Part shown: positions 7,399 through 15,320 of the stretch, piece by piece
How the letters are laid out: every line of letters begins with the position of its first letter
Numbering within the stretch: the first letter of the stretch is position 1
Source of the DNA: Pollutibacter sp044353505
Lineage (GTDB): Bacteria > Bacteroidota > Bacteroidia > Chitinophagales > Chitinophagaceae
Assembly: GCA_044353505.1 (NCBI GenBank)
Contig: JBILBU010000038.1
Coordinates: 1-16,163 of the forward strand
Reading direction: 5' to 3'
DNA: 16,163 nucleotides
Notes under the pieces: generated by a model
The model's database searches: none
The model's input: only the letters and a program-made list of their open reading frames with translations
What the model was told of the DNA's origin: nothing
Made by a program: the position numbers and the translations under genes

Positions 7399-9323
7399 GA
7401 CGCCTCAAATGCTTTCAGTCCACATGAAAGCCAAGATGCATATTCGGAAGAAGACGGGGTATATCCTATTGGGGAGGTTAGCAATTGCTCATCTGGCGAC
7501 ATCACTACATACCAGGGCTGAGAGCTTACATTGAAGTTTTCTGCTTGGAACTGGCTCCATTTGTTGCCAATGGTTTTGATGCTTGTTTTGGCACCTGATT
7601 TTGTAATGTATACTAGTTGTTGTTCTACAGGCAGAAGCTGCTTGTCGTCAACATAGAGTGATACAAGGATGTATTTTTCCATCAGTTCCTGTACTTCTTT
7701 TTTTGTCCACACATTCTCTTCCATCTTTCTGCAGTTCACACAAGCCCACCCGGTGAAGTCAACCAGAATTGGTTTATTTTGTTTTTTTGCGAGCGCAACG
7801 GCTTCGGCATAATCTTTTAGCGGCTCATCACAATTTACAGGTGTGGTATAGACACTATAACAGACTGGGGGAGGGAAGCCACTTACCAAGCTGATGTTTG
7901 CATAGGATGTGTTGCTTAGTCCAGGTGAGATATAAAGGGTAAACCCAAGCACTGCAAATGCAAATGCCTTTCTTGCCCATCCGATTTTATCTGACTTTGA
8001 ATCATGTGGGAATCTTATCCAACCCATAAGGTAGGCATAGAGGCCAAGGAAGATGGCAATCCATATTCCAAAAAACACTTCTCGTTTTATAAGCGACCAA
8101 TGTGCTACCAGGTCTGCATTGGAAAGGAATTTTAGTGCCAGCGCAAGCTCGATAAATCCGAGAACAACTTTAACTGTATTTAGCCAGCTTCCGCTTTTCG
8201 GCAATGAGTTTAACCATTGTGGGAATAGTGCGAACAGGCCAAAGGGTAGTCCTAGTGCGACTCCGAATCCTGCTAATCCAACAGTTAGTGGCCACGCGCC
8301 TTGGGTTGCTGTACCAACCAGCAGCGTGCCCAGGATGGGCCCTGTGCACGAGAAAGAGACGATGGCCAGGGTTAGTGCCATAAAAAAGACTCCCGCTATT
8401 CCTGAGCCTTGTTTGGCGTTTGCAGAGTTTGCTAAATTTCCGGGAAGGCTAATTTCGTAGTATCCAAAGAATGAGATGGCAAAGAAAATGAATATGGCAA
8501 AAAAGGCCACATTGAGGTAAACGTTGGTGGCGATGTCGTTGTAGATTGTCGGATTTACATTTCCGATAAGATGAAATGGGATGCTAAATGACACATAAAT
8601 TAGAAAGATGAACAAGCCATACAAGAGGGCTAGACGTCTTCCAGATTTTTTATTTTCACTGTGTTTGGTGAAATAAGAAACGGTGAGTGGAATCATAGGA
8701 AAAACGCAAGGAGTGAGTAGGGCAAAAATGCCCCCCAATAGTCCAAGCAGGAATATATTAAGCAGACTGCTTTTGTCCTCCTTTGATTTGTTGCCGCAGT
8801 CCATTACCGGATTGCTAGGGTCTAGTCCGGGGATTAGCATCCGACTTTCTATTTTTTTACCACCTTCCAAGGCCAGTTCAAATGAAGTGGATTCACCGGG
8901 GTAGAAGGAATCTTTTTTTCCAAAGGTATAGTTGAGGTTGATCTGCAGGTTTGCTGGAACAGTAGATTGGAATGAAATGGTTGTTGTGAACTCTGCACTC
9001 TTGGTAAATACCTCAAAGGATTTTCCATCAAACAAAATGCTCTTAACTGTTTCACCTTTTTTGGATGAGCTAAGTGGTTCTTTGATAACAATGGATGAAT
9101 CGGGTAATGCGATAGAAGCTGCCAGCAGTCCATCGAAATCAGCAGATGGTGAATAAATCTCCCAGCTGTCTTTGTTTTCGGTGGTAAAGATCAACTGATA
9201 AGTTTTATCAGCTATTTTTTTTGCTTCCGCCTTCCATTCAATGGATGGAAGTTGTTCCTGGGCATGAGATGCGCTGGTGCATGTGATCATGCAAATGACC
9301 CATATAAAAATTGATCTTATCAT
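7389..9323 (-). CDS. dsbD: DsbD-like thiol:disulfide interchange protein with cysteine-free N-terminal domain
   Basis: The 644-residue inner-membrane protein carries reducing power from cytoplasmic thioredoxin to the periplasm. It has a signal peptide (about 1-21, ending SHAQ). A DsbD-alpha-like domain (about 27-155) follows. The hydrophobic DsbD/CcdA core (about 187-470, about eight helices) contains the redox cysteines C206 (LLTPCVFPM) and C326 (FSCTGPI). A C-terminal thioredoxin domain (about 500-640) has the active site WACVNC (C528, C531). The N-terminal domain has no cysteines: where DsbD-alpha carries its pair and CYPPE, this protein reads KKDSFYPGE (136-144). It therefore probably relies on a partner, most likely the small DsbD-alpha protein encoded 10 bp upstream. 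The thioredoxin domain and membrane core look intact. Confidence 0.92.
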   Translation of the reverse strand: MIRSIFIWVICMITCTSASHAQEQLPSIEWKAEAKKIADKTYQLIFTTENKDSWEIYSPSADFDGLLAASIALPDSSIVIKEPLSSSKKGETVKSILFDGKSFEVFTKSAEFTTTISFQSTVPANLQINLNYTFGKKDSFYPGESTSFELALEGGKKIESRMLIPGLDPSNPVMDCGNKSKEDKSSLLNIFLLGLLGGIFALLTPCVFPMIPLTVSYFTKHSENKKSGRRLALLYGLFIFLIYVSFSIPFHLIGNVNPTIYNDIATNVYLNVAFFAIFIFFAISFFGYYEISLPGNLANSANAKQGSGIAGVFFMALTLAIVSFSCTGPILGTLLVGTATQGAWPLTVGLAGFGVALGLPFGLFALFPQWLNSLPKSGSWLNTVKVVLGFIELALALKFLSNADLVAHWSLIKREVFFGIWIAIFLGLYAYLMGWIRFPHDSKSDKIGWARKAFAFAVLGFTLYISPGLSNTSYANISLVSGFPPPVCYSVYTTPVNCDEPLKDYAEAVALAKKQNKPILVDFTGWACVNCRKMEENVWTKKEVQELMEKYILVSLYVDDKQLLPVEQQLVYITKSGAKTSIKTIGNKWSQFQAENFNVSSQPWYVVMSPDEQLLTSPIGYTPSSSEYASWLSCGLKAFEASKK

Positions 9324-9333
9324 GATGGAATGA

Positions 9334-9801
9334 CTATTGTCCTATGGCAATCTTGAAAGGAACTTCTGATGGAGGTAAACAAACATCATCATTGCATACC
9401 ATGAATTCAATATTGCCATTGAGCATTGTTTTTGCTTTTGTTTTGGCACTAACAAGCTGTACAAAAGTTACAGTCTTATTATAAAAATTCACTTTGCCGT
9501 CCCAAACTGATTCAACCTTACTGATCTTCTTTCCCCGTTCAATTGGTTTACCCGCTAAGGTGAGCAATGGGTTTGGTAAAAAAGAAATCTTAGTAGGAAT
9601 CGGGCCTTCAACGCCGGCATCTTGGGCATAGAGATGATAGTCGCCAGCAATCGTTGCCGTGATGCTCACCTCAAATTTTTTATCTGCAATTTTTTTTGAT
9701 GAAAATATCCAGGTCACTTGCTTCGCGGATCCGCTTTGTGAAAAAGCTGTTCCAGTTCCAAGTAAGAATATTAGCGAGAGTAAGACAGAAGATGTTTTCA
9801 T
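9334..9801 (-). CDS. Secreted stand-alone DsbD-alpha (N-terminal) domain protein
   Basis: The product is 155 residues from the ATG at 9801, with a signal peptide (MKTSSVLLSLIFLLGTGTAF, then SQ). The rest is a single immunoglobulin-like DsbD N-terminal domain. WIFSSKKIADKKFEVSITAT (31-50) is clearly related to the start of the same domain in the downstream DsbD (KKIADKTYQLIFT). The C-terminal motif MVCNDDVCLPP has Cys136 and Cys141 in the position of the DsbD-alpha redox pair and keeps the following proline pair. By analogy it should accept electrons from DsbD and pass them to periplasmic substrates. The frame stays open upstream to an ATG at 9873, but that start would overlap purQ by 62 bp and bury the signal peptide, so 9801 is preferred. 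Gaps of 10 bp on each side to purQ and dsbD indicate one transcript. Confidence 0.85.
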   Translation of the reverse strand: MKTSSVLLSLIFLLGTGTAFSQSGSAKQVTWIFSSKKIADKKFEVSITATIAGDYHLYAQDAGVEGPIPTKISFLPNPLLTLAGKPIERGKKISKVESVWDGKVNFYNKTVTFVQLVSAKTKAKTMLNGNIEFMVCNDDVCLPPSEVPFKIAIGQ

Positions 9802-9811
9802 AAAGATATTT

Positions 9812-10495
9812 CTAAGAATGAACAGCTTCTTTGACAGCGCTGAGAAACAGGGTATTGAATATTGTTTTCCCATCCGTATTGCCGAGCTTAGAAGAGCAAG
9901 CCCTCTCTGGGTGGGGCATCATGCCAAATACATTTCTTTTTTCGTTGCAAATACCGGCTATATTGTGCATGGTGCCATTGGGGTTTGCTACTGGAGTGAC
10001 ATTTCCATTTTCATCGCAGTAGCGATAAATAATCTGACGATTAACAATTAGGCCATTGATTGTTTTTTCATCTGCATAAAATCTTCCTTCGCCATGGGCT
10101 ATTGGTATTTTGAGGGCTTTATTTTCGTCACCCTTAATAAAAACATTTTTACAGATGAATTGCTGATTTGCATTTTTTAGGAGAGCGCCTGGCAAGAGGC
10201 CAGACTCGCACAATATCTGGAATCCATTGCATACGCCAAATACCTTACCGCCACGGTGGGCAAACTCGATTGTTTGTTGCATCATTGGACTAAACCTGGC
10301 AATTGCCCCGCATCTAAGGTAGTCGCCATAAGAGAACCCCCCTGGAAGAACGATACAATCTTCAGTGCTGAAAGCCGAGAGATCATTGTCTTTATGCCAG
10401 AGTTCGACTACTTCTTGACCAAGCTCATTGCTCAATGCTCCGATCATATCTTGGTCGCAATTCGACCCAGGGAAGACAACAACACCAAATTTCAT
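9812..10495 (-). CDS. purQ: Phosphoribosylformylglycinamidine synthase, glutaminase subunit PurQ
   Basis: PurQ supplies ammonia from glutamine to the FGAM synthase PurL in the fourth step of purine synthesis, within a PurLQS complex in organisms with split subunits. The product is 227 residues, typical for PurQ. It is a class I glutamine amidotransferase: VVVFPGSNCDQD (5-16), VLPGGFSYGDYLRCGAIAR (49-67), nucleophile Cys89 in GVCNGFQIL, and His195 and Glu197 in MMPHPERA. Because it is a separate small subunit, the organism should have separate small-type PurL and PurS; they are not in this window. It is followed after 10 bp by the DsbD-alpha gene and lies 60 bp downstream of a membrane protein gene. 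A possible -7 element (10511-10518) could transcribe it independently. Confidence 0.96.
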   Translation of the reverse strand: MKFGVVVFPGSNCDQDMIGALSNELGQEVVELWHKDNDLSAFSTEDCIVLPGGFSYGDYLRCGAIARFSPMMQQTIEFAHRGGKVFGVCNGFQILCESGLLPGALLKNANQQFICKNVFIKGDENKALKIPIAHGEGRFYADEKTINGLIVNRQIIYRYCDENGNVTPVANPNGTMHNIAGICNEKRNVFGMMPHPERACSSKLGNTDGKTIFNTLFLSAVKEAVHS

Positions 10496-10510
10496 GTTAT
10501 ACTATTTATG

Positions 10511-10518
10511 CAAAAATA
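10511..10518 (-). promoter_or_regulatory. Possible internal -7 element for purQ-dsbD
   Basis: The minus strand reads TATTTTTG, an exact TAnnTTTG match, in the only sizeable gap (60 bp) of the five-gene run. It is 15 bp upstream of the purQ ATG. No TTG is present at the expected distance, so the call is weak. Confidence 0.33.
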
Positions 10519-10555
10519 TGACCTTTCTTCCAATGTGGCTTGTAGCGAATGAATT

Positions 10556-11521
10556 TTAACGCAATAATGAAACAATCACCATGCCCCAAAAGATCAAATT
10601 GGGCATAAATTGTTTTTTGAAGGAGCTAAACAATGGGGAGAGCATTATTGATCCGGGTATCAGTAGCAAATGAAGAAGTTGAGGTAGTTTGTTCAACCCA
10701 GCAATACAAATCAGGAGCATGGCCAGGTAAAGAATCAACATCAGGGAAAACGACTTCCGATGTTGGATCATCATTTTATTAAAGAAATTTTTACCTACAA
10801 ATAGGCTTAGCCATGGGAGGAACACAAAGAGAGATATCCGAATCCATTCTACTTGGCTCAACTTGGGCCAGCTAATCTGAAGGGCAAATTCCGGAATGAT
10901 TTTTTCGAGTTTGAGCTGATCAGTGAGGTATAATCCTGAGGCTAAAAAGTAAAAAGGAAGAAGAAAGCCCAAGCTGGTGAGTAGCCATTCTTTCATCGAG
11001 GCCGGCCTCATGATCAGCACCGAGGCTGTGAGCCAAATGAACAGGATGAGGAATGGACTTCCAAGGGCTGTGGCCAATCCGGTGAAAAATCCTGCTATCA
11101 GGAGGGTGTTGTTTGGCTTTGGATTTTTGTAGGAGACAATGAGTTTTTCAAGCACAACAATTAGTATCGCAGTAAACAACAACATCATTGTTGAGATGCT
11201 TACTGGAACTAGGGCGTTGAGTAATAAAAAAGAGATGGCCGGGATCATCCCTGCTCGATCCATGAATTTTTGGGTGGAGGCCAGTCTGTTGATCAACAAT
11301 GCGTTGGTGAGCAGCAATGCGATTGACCAGATTTTCCCCATGGCTTGGGTGCCCATGCCTAAAAAAGTAGTTATTGTAGTAAATATCTGTTGCATTGCTG
11401 TTGCTCCAAGCAGCAATGAAAATGGCTGTGCAGCTTCATGATGCGTGAACTGCGGCAATGCAGCAAGGCATACAAGAATGAGTAATGCGAAAGGTGTGTT
11501 GTTTTTTAGGAGTGATATCAC
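10556..11521 (-). CDS. Polytopic membrane protein of unknown function (DUF6427-like)
   Basis: The 321-residue product is almost entirely hydrophobic, with about nine or ten predicted membrane segments. Examples are around residues 10-25, 66-80, 93-107, 110-127, 141-168, 182-198, 230-245, 257-275 and 305-320. No catalytic or transport signature is visible. The overall pattern, starting MISLLKNNTPF, resembles a Bacteroidota-restricted family I recall as DUF6427; that assignment is from memory and uncertain. The start codon is GTG at 11519-11521. An in-frame TAA only three codons upstream rules out an earlier start, and the first in-frame ATG would delete about 40 residues including the first helix. 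It follows the 509-residue secreted protein by 9 bp, so the two are very likely cotranscribed and translationally coupled. Function unknown. Confidence 0.75.
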   Translation of the reverse strand: MISLLKNNTPFALLILVCLAALPQFTHHEAAQPFSLLLGATAMQQIFTTITTFLGMGTQAMGKIWSIALLLTNALLINRLASTQKFMDRAGMIPAISFLLLNALVPVSISTMMLLFTAILIVVLEKLIVSYKNPKPNNTLLIAGFFTGLATALGSPFLILFIWLTASVLIMRPASMKEWLLTSLGFLLPFYFLASGLYLTDQLKLEKIIPEFALQISWPKLSQVEWIRISLFVFLPWLSLFVGKNFFNKMMIQHRKSFSLMLILYLAMLLICIAGLNKLPQLLHLLLIPGSIMLSPLFSSFKKQFMPNLIFWGMVIVSLLR

Positions 11522-11530
11522 GGTATATTA

Positions 11531-13060
11531 TCAGAATTCCATATTGGCAAAGCAAATATAGTTTTTGTATACACAGGGCAGGATAATTTGTCTTAGGCCA
11601 ATCTGTTTTCCAAATTTTGGCATAAAATCAATTTCGTTATTCATATTTTTTAGTGTTGGCTGCCGCTTTGTTTTACCTTCTGAGTCTATGGTTGCACTAT
11701 TTAGAATCAATTGTCTTTTTTCGCGCTGGTTGAACAAAAAGCGGATTTCATTGCCTGTGTTGAATAACTGATACGATATGAATGAATCTGTATTGTCGTC
11801 AAACTGATTTTTTCTAATCGTGTTGCTCCAGGCAAGTTTACCAGCCGGGTTGAAATAGAAAACCATGATATTTTCTGAAACATATTGAGTCATGTTGTTC
11901 GGTTGTCCAAATCTATTGAAAGGAGAATAGCCCCAGCCGTACATCCTATTCATTGGGTTAAAATAATATGGGTTGTATGGGAGAAACATGTTGTTGCCAT
12001 AGAGGTAGTCGAACCTATTCCATGGCGAGTTTCTTGAAGATGAATAAAAGAGCTCGGACACAACAGCATAGCCACCATCCTGAACGGGAATCACATGTCG
12101 AATGAAGTGGTCATTGAATGCGGTTTTTAAATTTCCTGACTCACTTTTTGCGTCTACTCTGATGGCATCATCAAAAACAATAGAATTCTCCATTGAGGCA
12201 GATGGGTTAATCTTATCCCAAGCTATTGAGAATAGCCCGTCAATATTTCCTCTTTTTTGGTTGTAGAAAAAGGCTGTGATCAAGACCTTCTTATTCGAGT
12301 TATCAATTTTAAGTTTTACCTCATCCAATGTTTTTCCATTCAATTCGATGGGCATAATCTTTATTGTATCATTACTTGCTTGCTTGTATACCAAGTCAAG
12401 CTTGTTGATATTTTCCCTATTCCCAGATCTACCAGATCTGCCGAAGAAAAAATCTCCATCATTATCAACAAGGAAGTCTGTGAACATTCCTTCTCGGGTT
12501 GTGGCAGAAAGGGGGAATGTATTTTTTCTGAGCAGGGTCAACTGGTTGTCGTACAGCATAGAAGTAATCAGATAGTTTTTGTCTCCCTGCCTTTTGATCT
12601 TGAAGACCATGATTTTTTTCTTATCGTCGCTATTGATTACTGTATAAACTTTATTGTCACCTTGACCACTAATTTCTGAGGTATCAAGGTCAACGGGTTC
12701 AGACATTAACTTGCCAACACTATTGAGTTTAACCATAGAGCAATGGACTAGCCCTCTTTTTTGGTATTGATAAATCATGTAAGAAAAGTCGCTGTAAGCA
12801 ATGAAGTCAACATTAAGCACTCTGTCTGGCAGGAATTCAAGACTTACCCTACTCTTGAGTTGCATTTCGTTGTCGTAAATGCAGATGTCGTGTTTGTTTC
12901 TAACATTTTTATATATGTTGATGTTTCCGCCAACTTTGCCAATGATCTCAAAGTTCATGTCTTTCACGTCTTCTCTGTCCACTTCGGAGTAGGCTACCTT
13001 TTGGGCGGTGGAGTTTATTTGAAGAAATCCAAGTAAGAGTATAATGATGAGCTTTTTCAT
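11531..13060 (-). CDS. Secreted protein of unknown function, 509 residues, with aromatic/Asn/Pro-rich insert
   Basis: I do not recognise this gene. The signal peptide is MKKLIIILLLGFLQINSTAQ. The mature protein is rich in beta-type segments in which a hydrophobic run meets a polar turn, for example VFKIKRQGDKNYLITSMLYD and HVIPVQDGGYAVVSELFYS. This suggests a repeated-strand fold such as a propeller, but no clear repeat unit can be aligned by eye. Residues about 344-390 form a low-complexity insert rich in Tyr, Phe, Trp, Asn and Pro (for example NPYYFNPMNRMYGWGYSPFN). There is a short basic GRSGRSGNR stretch at about 207-215. No type IX C-terminal signal or lipobox is seen. It is the first gene of the five-gene minus-strand run, just downstream of a palindrome-containing promoter. 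Confidence 0.78.
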   Translation of the reverse strand: MKKLIIILLLGFLQINSTAQKVAYSEVDREDVKDMNFEIIGKVGGNINIYKNVRNKHDICIYDNEMQLKSRVSLEFLPDRVLNVDFIAYSDFSYMIYQYQKRGLVHCSMVKLNSVGKLMSEPVDLDTSEISGQGDNKVYTVINSDDKKKIMVFKIKRQGDKNYLITSMLYDNQLTLLRKNTFPLSATTREGMFTDFLVDNDGDFFFGRSGRSGNRENINKLDLVYKQASNDTIKIMPIELNGKTLDEVKLKIDNSNKKVLITAFFYNQKRGNIDGLFSIAWDKINPSASMENSIVFDDAIRVDAKSESGNLKTAFNDHFIRHVIPVQDGGYAVVSELFYSSSRNSPWNRFDYLYGNNMFLPYNPYYFNPMNRMYGWGYSPFNRFGQPNNMTQYVSENIMVFYFNPAGKLAWSNTIRKNQFDDNTDSFISYQLFNTGNEIRFLFNQREKRQLILNSATIDSEGKTKRQPTLKNMNNEIDFMPKFGKQIGLRQIILPCVYKNYICFANMEF

Positions 13061-13077
13061 TGATTTGACTTTCCATA

Positions 13078-13106
13078 TAAAATTAGGTTAACCTAATTAA
13101 ACTCAA
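13078..13106 (-). promoter_or_regulatory. Candidate promoter of the five-gene run (secreted protein to dsbD)
   Basis: On the minus strand, TTG (13106-13104), an 18-bp spacer, then TAATTTTA (13085-13078) fits the Bacteroidota promoter pattern with one mismatch in the -7 box. The start of transcription would fall near 13071, about 10 nt before the ATG at 13060. The spacer and part of the -7 box are filled by a perfect palindrome. Confidence 0.48.
13081..13098. promoter_or_regulatory. Perfect 18-bp palindrome, candidate operator
   Basis: AATTAGGTTAACCTAATT is identical to its own reverse complement. It lies between the candidate -33 and -7 boxes of the minus-strand run and overlaps the -7 box. 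A dimeric regulator bound there would block RNA polymerase. It is about 150 bp upstream of the divergent kup start, so it could also affect kup. The cognate regulator is unknown. Confidence 0.42.
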
Positions 13107-13196
13107 CTTTATCTGGGGCTATTTATGCGCACAATAGCTATATTTTATAGATTTTTTAATTTTTTTGTCTTTTTATGTTCAAACCGATATTACGTA

Positions 13197-13204
13197 TACC
13201 TTTG
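13197..13204 (+). promoter_or_regulatory. Candidate -7 element for kup
   Basis: TACCTTTG is an exact TAnnTTTG match. Nineteen bases upstream the sequence is ATG rather than TTG, a partial -33 match. Transcription would start near 13210, giving a leader of about 40 nt before the kup ATG. The rest of the divergent gap is AT-rich without further recognisable sites. Confidence 0.45.
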
Positions 13205-13249
13205 AGGGCAATATCATAATTCAAATTTTTTTGCACGGTGAGTAAACAA

Positions 13250-15256
13250 ATGAATAAGGTAACCGGAGCCGGGTTACTGATCGCACTGGGAATCATTTAC
13301 GGCGATATCGGAACATCTCCTCTTTACGTTTTTAGTGCCATTATCAACGGTCGTGTAATCAGTGAAGATCTGATCCTAGGGGGCATTTCCTGTATTATTT
13401 GGACACTCACCCTTCAAACTACTGTGAAGTACGTCTTATTGACATTAAAGGCGGACAACAGAGGGGAGGGTGGAATTTTTTCACTGTATACCCTTGTTCG
13501 ACGAAGAAAAAAATGGTTGGTTGTACCTGCTATGATTGGCGGCGCAGCCCTACTTTCAGAAGGGATTATTACCCCCCCAATTTCAGTTACCTCTGCTGTA
13601 GAAGGCTTAGCCCAACTTCCTCGTTTTGCCAGCATCACCGAAATGCAGATTGTCTATATCGTATTGGGAATCATCGCATTCCTATTTTTTATGCAACAGT
13701 TTGGTACTGCCTCTATTGGTAAGATGTTTGGTCCGATCATGTTCACCTGGTTCGGGATGCTTGCTGCAATGGGGGTATACAATATATCTGCTGATTTAAG
13801 CGTGCTTAAGGCTGTAAATCCCTTTTATGCCATCAAGTTGCTCACGCAATATCCGGGAGGATTTTGGTTATTGGGAGCAGTTTTTCTCTGTACTACTGGT
13901 GCGGAGGCGCTCTATTCTGATTTGGGTCATTGTGGCAGAAAAAATATCCGCATCACCTGGATCTGGGTAAAAACAAGTCTCATACTCAATTACCTCGGTC
14001 AGGGGGCCTACTTGCTGGGGCTGAATGGAAGGATTTTTGCGAATTCCAGCTTAATGAAAGACCCTGAATTCATTGCTAGCAATCCTTCAGCAGAGTTGCT
14101 TAGAAATCCATTTTATGTATCCATGCCGGATTCATTTTTGATCTTCGGAATTATCATTGCAACGGCTGCTGCAATTGTAGCGAGCCAGGCGATGATCAGT
14201 GGGTCGTTCACGCTGATTAGTGTGGCCATGCGATTGAATCTTTGGCCTAAATTCAAGATCAACTATCCTACAGAAGAGCGCGGACAATTGTTTGTGCCAG
14301 CAATCAATGCTTTGCTTTTTATAGGTTGTTGCGGAATTGTGCTCTACTTTAAAAACTCTGGAAGCATGGAGGCGGCTTATGGATTGGCCATAACCCTCTG
14401 TATGCTTGCCACTTCTATACTCTTCGCTAACTATTTGGTTATCCATAGGGTTAGTCCCATTTGGATTTATTTGTATTTGGCGGTTTATTTCACCATTGAA
14501 TTTGCCTTTCTGGTTGCAAACCTTGATAAGTTCCCGAATGGAGGGTTTGCTACATTTGTTGTGGGTGGTGTTTTTGTCTTGATCATGTACGTGTGGCACA
14601 AATCACGAAAAATCAAAAATCGATACGTGGAGTTTGCACGCCTTGAGAACTATTTGCCCGTTCTTCAGGAGCTCAGCAATGACCAGACAATCAATAAGTA
14701 TGCAACGCACTTGGTTTATTTAAGCAGTGCCAACAACCCCAAAGAGATTGAATACAAGATTATTCATTCCATATTAAATAAGAAGCCTAAGCGTGCTGAT
14801 ATCTATTGGTTCGTGCACGTTGATACCATGGATGATCCCTATACTTGTGAGTATGAAGTACAAACAATCATCCCCAATGAAGTGATTAGGGTTGAGTTTC
14901 GCCTGGGCTTTAGGGTTCAGCCAAAGATCAACCTCATGTTCAGGAAAGTTGTAGAGGATATGGTATCAAACAAAGAGGTTAACATTACTTCGCGCTATGA
15001 AAGCTTGCAGCGCAATAATATTGCAGGTGATTTTGAATTTGTGGTGATGGAGAAGTTTCTTAGTCAAGACAACGAGCTTCCTTTCTGGGAAAGGGTAGTG
15101 ATGAAATTATATTTTTGGCTGAAGATGGTTTCTCTTTCAGAGGAGAGGGGTTTTGGGTTGGATGCCAGCAATGTTACAGTTGAAAAATTTCCACTTGTAG
15201 TTGCCCCAGTTAAAACATTAAGGCTTACTCGGATTGAGCCGGAGGATGAAGAGTAG
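13250..15256 (+). CDS. kup: KUP-family potassium uptake transporter
   Basis: Kup takes up K+ with protons across the inner membrane. The product is 668 residues, within the family range. It has about 12 membrane helices in the first 450 residues and a cytoplasmic C-terminal domain. Family motifs seen are GIIYGDIGTSPLY (14-26), DNRGEGGIFSLYTLV, LLSEGIITPPISVTSAVEGL, TTGAEALYSDLGHCGRKNIR, MKDPEFIASNP and AAYGLAITLCML. I chose the ATG at 13250, which has an A-rich, phylum-typical upstream region (GAGTAAACAA). A GTG four codons earlier at 13238 would give an MSKQ start and cannot be excluded. The gene is divergent from the five-gene secreted-protein run and ends just before a strong terminator. 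I see no riboswitch-like structure in the short leader. Confidence 0.95.
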   Translation: MNKVTGAGLLIALGIIYGDIGTSPLYVFSAIINGRVISEDLILGGISCIIWTLTLQTTVKYVLLTLKADNRGEGGIFSLYTLVRRRKKWLVVPAMIGGAALLSEGIITPPISVTSAVEGLAQLPRFASITEMQIVYIVLGIIAFLFFMQQFGTASIGKMFGPIMFTWFGMLAAMGVYNISADLSVLKAVNPFYAIKLLTQYPGGFWLLGAVFLCTTGAEALYSDLGHCGRKNIRITWIWVKTSLILNYLGQGAYLLGLNGRIFANSSLMKDPEFIASNPSAELLRNPFYVSMPDSFLIFGIIIATAAAIVASQAMISGSFTLISVAMRLNLWPKFKINYPTEERGQLFVPAINALLFIGCCGIVLYFKNSGSMEAAYGLAITLCMLATSILFANYLVIHRVSPIWIYLYLAVYFTIEFAFLVANLDKFPNGGFATFVVGGVFVLIMYVWHKSRKIKNRYVEFARLENYLPVLQELSNDQTINKYATHLVYLSSANNPKEIEYKIIHSILNKKPKRADIYWFVHVDTMDDPYTCEYEVQTIIPNEVIRVEFRLGFRVQPKINLMFRKVVEDMVSNKEVNITSRYESLQRNNIAGDFEFVVMEKFLSQDNELPFWERVVMKLYFWLKMVSLSEERGFGLDASNVTVEKFPLVVAPVKTLRLTRIEPEDEE

Positions 15257-15272
15257 CACATATTGCAGCAAC

Positions 15273-15303
15273 AAAAAACCCGACGAATACGCCGGGTTTT
15301 TTT
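15273..15303. terminator. Bidirectional rho-independent terminator between kup and the LolA-like gene
   Basis: AAAAAACCCG (15273-15282) pairs with CGGGTTTTTT (from 15293) around a loop of about 10 nt. U-runs follow on both strands: TTTTTTTATT on plus and TTTTTTGTT on minus. It should end both kup and the convergent gene whose stop is at 15321. Confidence 0.85.
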
Positions 15304-15320
15304 ATTGAATATGGTTCTGT

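Noticed and set aside
8053..8460. 135-codon open frame antisense to the membrane core of dsbD
   Set aside because: Shadow of the hydrophobic DsbD coding sequence; no recognisable motif and the sense frame carries C326 and helices here.
9802..9873. N-terminal extension of the DsbD-alpha protein to an upstream ATG
   Set aside because: It would overlap the purQ coding region by 62 bp and place 24 extra residues ahead of a clear signal peptide.
11512..11521. Palindrome GTGATATCAC spanning the GTG start of the membrane protein gene
   Set aside because: Only 10 bp, inside a coding junction with no promoter pattern around it; a palindrome this short is expected by chance in a window this size.
12257..12679. 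140-codon open frame antisense to the 509-residue secreted protein
   Set aside because: Overlaps a continuous sense frame with a signal peptide; no independent start signals.
14132..14599. 155-codon open frame antisense to kup
   Set aside because: The kup frame has all family motifs across this interval; the antisense translation is compositionally unlike a protein domain and has no promoter or plausible start context.
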